Shown here one piece after another: positions 1-4,733 of a DNA stretch of 7,420 nucleotides (positions are counted from its first letter, which is position 1; each line of letters starts with the position of its first letter). This DNA is from an uncultured bacterium (GTDB taxonomy: Bacteria > Patescibacteriota > Patescibacteriia > 2-12-FULL-60-25). The notes under the pieces are model-generated. The model did no database searches, had not been told where the DNA came from, and saw only the letters and a list, made by a program, of their open reading frames with translations. The position numbers were made by a program, and so were the translations under genes. The stretch covers positions 1 through 7,420 of the forward strand of contig CALBSL010000048.1 of NCBI GenBank assembly GCA_937968025.1, read 5' to 3'.

Positions 1-45
1 TTGTGGAGGGTATCAGCTTCTCAGTCTTTTTTCTAGTTTTTTTGT
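1..45. other. T-rich intergenic edge, no gene seen
   Basis: All three plus-strand frames meet stop codons here or within the next few codons, and no conserved protein end is recognisable. Two runs of T (about 26-32 and 37-43) could be the tail of a terminator for a gene to the left, but no adjacent stem is visible inside the window, so no terminator is called. Confidence 0.3.
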
Positions 46-75
46 GTCTTGCGTCGTAAAACGCTAAATCGTGGT
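46..75 (+). promoter_or_regulatory. Upstream regulatory element, copy 1 (direct repeat)
   Basis: GTCTTGCGTCGTAAAACGCT at 46-65 recurs without change at 572-591, and a looser match continues to GTGGT at 71-75. Inside it is a small dyad, GCGT (51-54), six bases, ACGC (61-64). The element ends 18 bp before the -35 box of a strong promoter (84-112). Position and dyad suggest a binding site for a transcription factor, possibly an activator. The binding protein cannot be named from the sequence. Confidence 0.55.
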
Positions 76-83
76 GCCGCCCA

Positions 84-112
84 TTGACACATGCCCTGTT
101 TTGCGGTAGCAT
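84..112 (+). promoter_or_regulatory. Sigma70-type promoter for the candidate ncRNA
   Basis: A perfect -35 box TTGACA (84-89) is separated by exactly 17 bp from TAGCAT (107-112), which keeps the four most conserved -10 bases. The predicted start is about 119. No credible reading frame follows, so the transcript would be non-coding or a long leader. The upstream repeat at 46-65 is placed as at the lemA promoter. Confidence 0.55.
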
Positions 113-227
113 GCCTCGCAAGCTCATTTGTTGCGCCTTGAGAGCTCGCCGTCGGGAAGACGTCGGCATACCAAGAGGTTGAGCGGGGCATCACTGCCGG
201 GCGGAAAAATATCGCTTGTACAAACCA

Positions 228-250
228 TGCGCCCCCCTCCCTCCTGCGCA
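228..250 (+). other. Hairpin with an all-pyrimidine C-rich loop
   Basis: A five-pair GC-rich stem, TGCGC (228-232) with GCGCA (246-250), closes a 13-nt loop made only of C and T and containing CCTCC-type sequence. Such loops in regulatory RNAs (for example the C-rich motifs of Staphylococcus small RNAs) pair with G-rich Shine-Dalgarno sites. Whether it acts this way here is inference. The surrounding RNA is itself only predicted. Confidence 0.4.
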
Positions 251-269
251 CCCTCTTGCTAAAGCCACA

Positions 270-300
270 GCTACTCGGCCGCCGTTTGGCAGCCGATAGC
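270..300 (+). other. Stable hairpin inside the candidate ncRNA
   Basis: Bases 270-273 and 275-279 pair with 292-300 (C274 bulged), a C-A mismatch follows at 280/291, and 281-283 pair with 288-290 around a GTTT loop. About 12 pairs form, mostly G-C. This is the strongest local helix between the promoter at 84-112 and the terminal stem at 480-537. Confidence 0.45.
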
Positions 301-479
301 GAGTGAGCGAAGCTCGAGATGGTCATGTACCCCTACCACCGTTGATGCTGATGAGAGCTTTGCCCTGCACGCACAATCGGCTCACGAAAAAGAAAGGCGT
401 GACGAGCTACACGCCGTGCACCAAGCCCTCAGCACCAAATGCCAAGCCTCTTCGCTCATTTCTACTAGGATTATCTGAA

Positions 480-545
480 ACCCCGTCAACGGACTCACCT
501 CCTCTTCTTCCGGAGGCAGGTGAGCCGTCGGCGGGGTGTTTGTAT
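480..545 (+). terminator. Long imperfect stem-loop, probable terminator
   Basis: The left arm (480-504) pairs with the right arm (513-537). A480-G485 pairs with C532-T537, U486 with G531 as a wobble and C487 with G530. A488/C529 is a mismatch. 489-492 pairs with 525-528, A493 is bulged, 494-500 pairs with 518-524, C517 is bulged, and 501-504 pairs with 513-516 around an 8-nt loop. The tail GTGTTTGTATAACT is only moderately T-rich, so intrinsic termination may be incomplete. It separates the candidate ncRNA from the lemA promoter. A structured leader or boundary element is an alternative. Confidence 0.45.
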
Positions 546-571
546 AACTGTGCATTATTCTCATACACAAA

Positions 572-602
572 GTCTTGCGTCGTAAAACGCTGGATCTGTG
601 GT
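572..602 (+). promoter_or_regulatory. Upstream regulatory element, copy 2 (direct repeat)
   Basis: This is the second exact copy of GTCTTGCGTCGTAAAACGCT (572-591), with similarity continuing to GTGGT at 598-602 after a one-base shift. The dyad halves are GCGT (577-580) and ACGC (587-590). It starts 38 bp before the -35 box of the lemA promoter, the same distance as copy 1 from its own promoter. Sequence upstream of the repeat does not match between the copies, which argues for a discrete conserved site. Confidence 0.6.
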
Positions 603-609
603 TTTCACC

Positions 610-638
610 TTGCAGAAACAGCTCAAACAGCGTAGAGT
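610..638 (+). promoter_or_regulatory. Promoter of the lemA-htpX-clpC cluster
   Basis: TTGCAG (610-615), a 17-bp spacer and TAGAGT (633-638) give a weak sigma70-like promoter with a predicted start near 645, leaving a leader of about 23 nt before the lemA ATG. The poor -35 box beside a conserved upstream element suggests dependence on an activator. The call rests partly on its exact 526-bp offset from the better promoter at 84-112. Confidence 0.5.
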
Positions 639-667
639 ACCCGTGTAAGGACTCATCTTTTTCTTCT

Positions 668-1222
668 ATGTCACCACTCATCATCCTCCTGATCGTGTTG
701 GGCGTTGTCGCGTTCTGGCTTATTGCGACCTATAACGGTCTCATCACCCTTCGTAATCGCGTTGATGAAGCGTGGTCTGATATCGACGTCCAGCTCAAGC
801 GCCGCTACGATCTCATCCCAAACTTGGTGAACACGGTAAAGGGCTACGCAGCGCATGAAGGACAAACGCTTGAAAAAGTGATCGCTGCCCGTAACGCTGC
901 CATGTCGGCGACCAACCCTCATGCCAAGGCCGAAGCGGAAAATGCGCTCTCCGGTACCTTGAAGAGCTTGTTCGCCCTTTCCGAAAGCTACCCAGATCTG
1001 AAAGCGAACCAGAACTTCCTCAGCCTTCAGACGGAGTTGACGGATACCGAGAACAAGATCCTCGCCTCGCGCCGCTTCTACAACGGCAACGTCCGCGACT
1101 TCAACACCAAGCTTCAGGTCTTCCCAACGAACATCATCGCCAATGCCCTTGGGTTTACCAAGCGTGATTTCTTTGAGGTTGACTCCGAAGAAGAACGAAA
1201 AAACGTAGAGGTGAAATTCTAA
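668..1222 (+). CDS. lemA: LemA family membrane-anchored protein
   Basis: The product is 184 residues, a usual length for LemA. Residues 3-20 form a single N-terminal membrane segment (LIILLIVLGVVAFWLIA), and the rest is a helical bundle, expected outside the cytoplasm by analogy with the family. The family core is clear: YNGLITLRNRVDEAWSDIDV from residue 22, then QLKRRYDLIPNLV and VKGYAAHEG, later YPDLKANQNF, LQTELTDTENKI and a C-terminal FPTNIIANALGF. The biochemical role of LemA is not settled; it is often encoded beside the protease HtpX, as here. I chose ATG 668 because it starts exactly at the membrane segment; an in-frame TTG at 575 would add 31 residues that do not look like LemA and would lie upstream of the promoter. 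TAAGGA at 646-651 is 16 nt from the ATG, too far for a normal Shine-Dalgarno site. Confidence 0.93.
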   Translation: MSPLIILLIVLGVVAFWLIATYNGLITLRNRVDEAWSDIDVQLKRRYDLIPNLVNTVKGYAAHEGQTLEKVIAARNAAMSATNPHAKAEAENALSGTLKSLFALSESYPDLKANQNFLSLQTELTDTENKILASRRFYNGNVRDFNTKLQVFPTNIIANALGFTKRDFFEVDSEEERKNVEVKF

Positions 1223-1240
1223 CGGATCGCCTCTCCTTCC

Positions 1241-1266
1241 ATCAAAGGGGCTCCGGCCCCTTTGAT
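1241..1266 (+). terminator. Strong intergenic hairpin between lemA and htpX
   Basis: ATCAAAGGGGC (1241-1251) and GCCCCTTTGAT (1256-1266) form a perfect 11-pair stem with a TCCG loop. It starts 18 nt after the lemA stop and ends 20 nt before the htpX ATG. The sequence after it is CT-rich rather than a T run. No separate htpX promoter is visible, so partial termination or an mRNA-stabilising 3' end that sets lemA levels above htpX and clpC is likelier than a full stop. Confidence 0.5.
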
Positions 1267-1286
1267 GCTCTCTCCCCTTCCCTTGT

Positions 1287-2177
1287 ATGTACAACGCTAT
1301 TGAAGCGAACCGACGCAAAAGCGTCTTGCTCATCGCGCTCGTGGTTGGGCTTGTATCTGCCGCTGGGTACGCGTACGGACAAACGACGGGCGCCGGTTGG
1401 AGCGGCCTGGTGTTCGCTCTCCTCTTTTCCACCTTCGGAACGGCCTTCACCTGGTTTGCGGGTGACACAATCGCCTTATCCACGGCGGGCGCCGTTCGCG
1501 TGGAGCAGAAGGAGCAGGCGCCAGAACTGTGGAACATGTTAGAGAACCTCAGTATTACTGCTGGGCTTCCGATGCCCAAGCTCTACCTCATTGAGGACGG
1601 TTCGCCGAATGCCTTCGCCACCGGTCGCGATCCTGAGCATGCTTCCATCGCCGTCACAAGCGGCCTCGTGCAAACGCTGAACCGCACCGAGCTTGAAGGC
1701 GTTCTCGCGCATGAACTCTCTCACATTCAAAATTACGACACGCGTTGGATGGTGCTGGTTGGCGTGCTGGTGGGATCACTCTCTTTGCTCGGCGACCTCT
1801 TCTTCCGACTCGGTGGGAGCAAGCGACGCGAAAGCTCCAATAACGGCGGGCAGATCGGGATGATTGTCGGTATCGCCTTCTTGGTGCTTGCGCCGATCAT
1901 TGGCCAACTTATCCGCCTCGCGATCAGCCGCAAACGCGAATATCTCGCCGATGCGAGCGCAGCGCTGCTCACCCGCTATCCAGAAGGTCTTGCATCGGCG
2001 CTTGAGAAGATTAGCCACGCGACCGACCCTCTCGACCATGCTCCTGACGCCACCGCTCACCTCTGGATCGCCTCTCCGCTTCAAACCGGACAGGCCCCAG
2101 GACTCTTGAGCCGCCTCTTCTCTACCCATCCTCCCATCGAAGACCGCATCAACATCCTTCGTTCCATGATTCGCTAA
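1287..2177 (+). CDS. htpX: HtpX-type membrane zinc metalloprotease (M48 family)
   Basis: The 296-residue product matches HtpX in length and order of parts. Two N-terminal membrane segments (about 13-31 and 39-58) are followed by the protease domain with the zinc motif HELSH (142-146), two further hydrophobic segments (about 153-170 and 189-210), then SRKREYLADASAA, in which E218 is the expected third zinc ligand, and FSTHPP (278-283) near the end. The family cleaves misfolded or damaged membrane proteins with the active site on the cytoplasmic side. All catalytic residues are present. There is no Shine-Dalgarno site; the ATG follows a pyrimidine-rich stretch (1267-1286). The gene lies 64 nt after lemA, beyond a hairpin, and 3 nt before the clp gene, which suggests co-translation or shared transcription with the latter. 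Confidence 0.95.
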   Translation: MYNAIEANRRKSVLLIALVVGLVSAAGYAYGQTTGAGWSGLVFALLFSTFGTAFTWFAGDTIALSTAGAVRVEQKEQAPELWNMLENLSITAGLPMPKLYLIEDGSPNAFATGRDPEHASIAVTSGLVQTLNRTELEGVLAHELSHIQNYDTRWMVLVGVLVGSLSLLGDLFFRLGGSKRRESSNNGGQIGMIVGIAFLVLAPIIGQLIRLAISRKREYLADASAALLTRYPEGLASALEKISHATDPLDHAPDATAHLWIASPLQTGQAPGLLSRLFSTHPPIEDRINILRSMIR

Positions 2178-2180
2178 CCT

Positions 2181-4670
2181 ATGCTTGACCACGACCTCCT
2201 CTCTCGATTCACCACCCACCTCAAAGAAGCGCTCCAAAAAGCGCTTGCTTTTGCCTTGCAGCACGGACGCTCGGTGGTGGAACCTGGGGATTTGCTCGTG
2301 GGCCTGACACAGGAGACGGGTTGTATCGCCGCAGAATTCCTCACAAAAGCGGGCGCACGAAAAGAACAGGCGGAGCGAGCGTTTGCCGGCACCCCGGAAA
2401 CCCATGAACCAGGCCAAGCGATCGCCCCCGACCTCTCGCGCTCCAGCCGGCTCCTGCTTGAACGAGCCGTTCTTGCCGCTCGCGATCACGAGCATCGCTA
2501 CATTGGCACCGAACACCTTCTGTTTGCGCTCCTCACCAAACCGGATCAGAACGTTCGTGAATTCTTCACACAGGAACACCTCTCTCCTGATGAACTCCGT
2601 GATCAGGTGAAGAACTTGTTGAAGTCGACCGCCTCATTCCCAGAAATGACCCATCGTGCCGGTGAAGAGGAAGGCGCACACGAACCAGAAACGACCGGCC
2701 CAGACACAAAATCCGCCGCTCCAGGAAAGCTCAGCCGCAAAGCGCTTGAGCTGTTTGCTCGACACCTCACCGACCGCGAAACCGTTGCAAAACTTGATCC
2801 CGTCATTGGACGTGAGGCAGAACTTGATCGCTTGATTGAAATTCTGTGCCGTCGCACCAAGAACAACCCCGTTCTTCTCGGCGAACCTGGAGTGGGAAAA
2901 ACCGCTCTTGTCGAAGGCCTCGCACAGCGCCTTGCTGCAGGCACCGTACCTGATGTCTTGCAAGGCAAACGGATCTACTCGCTCGACCTTGCGCTCATGG
3001 TCGCCGGCACCATGTATCGTGGGGAATTTGAAGCGCGCCTAAAACAGCTCGTTGAAGACGTGAAGGGTGATTCCTCCATCATTTTGTTTATCGACGAAAT
3101 CCACACGATCGTCGGTGCGGGATCGACCTCTGGCTCATTGGATGCGGCCAACATTCTGAAGCCTGCGCTCGCCCGTGGAGATATTCGTTGTATCGGTGCG
3201 ACAACCTGGGCTGAATACAAGAAACACCTCGAACCTGACGCAGCGCTTGATCGTCGTTTTCAACCCATCGACGTGCATGAACCTTCGGCCGAGGTCACCC
3301 TCGCCATGCTTGAAGGGCTTCGTGAGCGCTATGAACAGCATCACCATGTCGCGTTTGCCCCTGGCACCGTCTCTCTCGCCGTGACCCTTGCGGAACGCTA
3401 CCTCACCGATCGATTCTTCCCAGACAAGGCCATCGACATTCTGGATGAAGCAGGTGCGCACGTCGCCACGCGCCTTCGCTCCGAGAAGGACGTCGCCAAA
3501 CTACGAGCGCTTGAAACGCGACTTGCTCTCGTTCGCGAACAGAAGGAAGCGGCGCTGACCTCAAACGACCTCAAAGCCGCCGCAAAAGCCGCGCGCGATG
3601 AAGAAAAGTTGGTAAAAGATCAGGGAAAGGCCCTCGCCACGCTCCAGGCAACACGCGATGCGGCGAAGCTTACGGTGACGGCAGAGGATATTCTTCATGT
3701 CGTTGGCCGCTTGGCGCGCATCCCTCAGAGCGTGCTTTCTGCCTCAGAAGAAGCGACTCTCGCCGATCTTCACACCCGACTCGGCACGACGATTCTTGGA
3801 CAAAAGAACGCCGTCGATGCGGTGACAGACATCGTTCGTCGCGCACGACTTGGCTTGGTGCACCCGCGTCGTCCACGTGGTTCCTGGTTGTTTGTGGGTC
3901 CATCTGGAACCGGAAAAACCGCTCTCGCTCGCGAGCTCGCTATCCAGCTCTTCGGAAAAGAAGAGGCGCTCATTCGCTTCGATATGTCTGAATTTTCGGA
4001 AGGGCACTCCGTATCGAAGTTACTCGGCTCACCTGCTGGCTACGTTGGCTATCGCGAGCAGAACAAGTTAGGTGACGCCATTCGTAAGCGTCCACACGCG
4101 GTGCTGCTTTTTGATGAGTTCGAAAAAGCCCATCCAGATGTGCAGCATCTTCTCCTCCAGATTCTCGAAGACGGTTTACTGCAGGACGCCACGGGTAAAC
4201 CCCTCTCCTTCCGCCAGACGTATATCGTCCTCACCTCGAATGCCGGGTCGGATCTACTCAAGAAAACGGCGGTCGGGTTTGGATCAGACCGCTCCCCGCA
4301 AGCCCTCTCGGAACCACTCGTCCAGGAACACCTCCGTGAACGGTTCCGTCCGGAGCTCTTGAACCGCTTGGATCGCATTGTGGTCTTTCAGCCACTTGCG
4401 CCAACCTCGCTTCGAGGCATTGTCGATCGTGAGCTTAAAGAGCTTCTCGGTCGATTAAAGGCGCAGCGTGGCACCACTTCGACCGTGGCAAAACAGGTCG
4501 TGGACTGGCTCATGACGGAAGCAGCGAAGCATGCAGACGAGGGCGCTCGTGCTGTTCGCCGCACCATCGAACGAGAAATCGAACAGCGACTGGTGCAAGC
4601 CATCCTCAAATCACCAAAGAAAAAGACGATTCGCGTCACTCTCCAAAAGAACGGTCCGGTTGCGCAGTAA
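2181..4670 (+). CDS. clpC: ClpC-type two-ring AAA+ protein unfoldase
   Basis: The 829-residue product is a class I Clp ATPase of ClpC type. Two Clp N-terminal repeats (about 8-56 and 84-147) bind substrate or adaptor. A charged, low-complexity linker (151-183) leads to D1 with Walker A GEPGVGKT (234-241), pore loop GTMYRGEFE (276-284), Walker B ILFIDEIH (301-308) and DRRF (357-360). About 434-498 is a short, charged middle domain, ClpC-like in size and far shorter than in ClpB. D2 has Walker A GPSGTGKT (573-580), pore motif GYVGY (620-624), Walker [14 protein letters not shown] (642-654), sensor SNAG (686-689), [11 protein letters not shown] (721-731) and GARAVRR (788-794). VGF (698-700) lies where ClpC and ClpA carry the ClpP-docking loop, so it should feed proteins to ClpP, which is not in this window. 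No zinc finger or UVR motif was seen, so ClpE is unlikely. Both ATPase sites look intact. No Shine-Dalgarno site is visible. Confidence 0.93.
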   Translation: MLDHDLLSRFTTHLKEALQKALAFALQHGRSVVEPGDLLVGLTQETGCIAAEFLTKAGARKEQAERAFAGTPETHEPGQAIAPDLSRSSRLLLERAVLAARDHEHRYIGTEHLLFALLTKPDQNVREFFTQEHLSPDELRDQVKNLLKSTASFPEMTHRAGEEEGAHEPETTGPDTKSAAPGKLSRKALELFARHLTDRETVAKLDPVIGREAELDRLIEILCRRTKNNPVLLGEPGVGKTALVEGLAQRLAAGTVPDVLQGKRIYSLDLALMVAGTMYRGEFEARLKQLVEDVKGDSSIILFIDEIHTIVGAGSTSGSLDAANILKPALARGDIRCIGATTWAEYKKHLEPDAALDRRFQPIDVHEPSAEVTLAMLEGLRERYEQHHHVAFAPGTVSLAVTLAERYLTDRFFPDKAIDILDEAGAHVATRLRSEKDVAKLRALETRLALVREQKEAALTSNDLKAAAKAARDEEKLVKDQGKALATLQATRDAAKLTVTAEDILHVVGRLARIPQSVLSASEEATLADLHTRLGTTILGQKNAVDAVTDIVRRARLGLVHPRRPRGSWLFVGPSGTGKTALARELAIQLFGKEEALIRFDMSEFSEGHSVSKLLGSPAGYVGYREQNKLGDAIRKRPHAVLLFDEFEKAHPDVQHLLLQILEDGLLQDATGKPLSFRQTYIVLTSNAGSDLLKKTAVGFGSDRSPQALSEPLVQEHLRERFRPELLNRLDRIVVFQPLAPTSLRGIVDRELKELLGRLKAQRGTTSTVAKQVVDWLMTEAAKHADEGARAVRRTIEREIEQRLVQAILKSPKKKTIRVTLQKNGPVAQ

Positions 4671-4702
4671 GACAAACGTCGCCCCGCAAGGCGACGTTTG
4701 TT
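4671..4702 (+). terminator. Hairpin terminator after clpC
   Basis: ACAAACGTCGCC (4672-4683) pairs perfectly with GGCGACGTTTGT (4690-4701) around a CCGCAA loop, with a G-T wobble possible at 4671/4702. It begins directly after the clpC stop. The sequence after it, TGTTGAGG, is not a strong T run, but the position at the end of the cluster supports a terminator role. Its right arm overlaps the -35 region of the next promoter. Confidence 0.65.
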
Positions 4703-4727
4703 GTTGAGGAAGCATGTTTGCTAAACT
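4698..4727 (+). promoter_or_regulatory. Extended -10 promoter for the last gene
   Basis: TAAACT (4722-4727) is preceded by TGC, an extended -10 arrangement, with TTGTTG (4698-4703) 18 bp upstream as a fair -35 box. The start site expected 7 nt after the -10 box is 4734, the first base of the ATG. No copy of the 20-bp element found upstream of lemA occurs here, so this gene appears to be controlled separately. Confidence 0.5.
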
Positions 4728-4733
4728 ACGAGC

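Larger units (their letters stand above)
119..545 (+). ncRNA. Candidate structured non-coding RNA, family unknown
   Basis: The segment begins at the predicted start of a near-consensus promoter and ends after a long stem-loop. No open frame in it looks like protein. Visible helices include CGCAA/TTGCG (117-121 with 131-135); TGCGC/GCGCA (228-232 with 246-250) around a C-rich loop; a long hairpin at 270-300 with about 12 pairs, one bulge, one mismatch and a GTTT loop; GAGC-GAA-GCTC (305-315); and GGCGTG/CACGCC (396-401 with 410-415) stacked on TGCAC/GTGCA (366-370 with 416-420). An alternative pairing exists between 291-297 and 376-382, so refolding or a pseudoknot is possible. The conserved cores of tmRNA, bacterial RNase P RNA and SRP RNA were looked for and not found. 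It could instead be a very long, separately terminated leader. That it is transcribed is inferred from flanking signals only. Confidence 0.4.

Noticed and set aside
33..326. 97-codon minus-strand frame
   Set aside because: Arg/Ser-rich, no domain, no promoter or ribosome-binding site, and it runs through the repeat element and the promoter at 84-112.
119..545. tmRNA, RNase P RNA or SRP RNA
   Set aside because: The conserved core sequences of these RNAs were not found on either strand by eye, and no tRNA-like T-loop sequence is present.
46..591. Direct repeats as ends of an inserted mobile element
   Set aside because: There is no transposase, no terminal inverted repeats, and the repeats share exact spacing to promoters, which fits regulatory sites better than a target duplication. 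20 bp is also long for most target duplications.
303..635. 110-codon plus-strand frame upstream of lemA
   Set aside because: It crosses the long stem-loop, the repeat and the lemA promoter, its composition is not protein-like, and there is no ribosome-binding site.
575..667. N-terminal extension of LemA from TTG 575
   Set aside because: The extra 31 residues are unlike LemA, the family's N-terminal membrane segment begins at ATG 668, and the likely promoter lies inside the extension.
671..1579. 302-codon open frame on the minus strand
   Set aside because: It is antisense to the clear lemA and htpX genes, resembles no family and reflects their codon bias.
1776..2579. 267-codon open frame on the minus strand
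   Set aside because: It overlaps htpX and the ClpC N-terminal domain on the other strand and has no recognisable domain.
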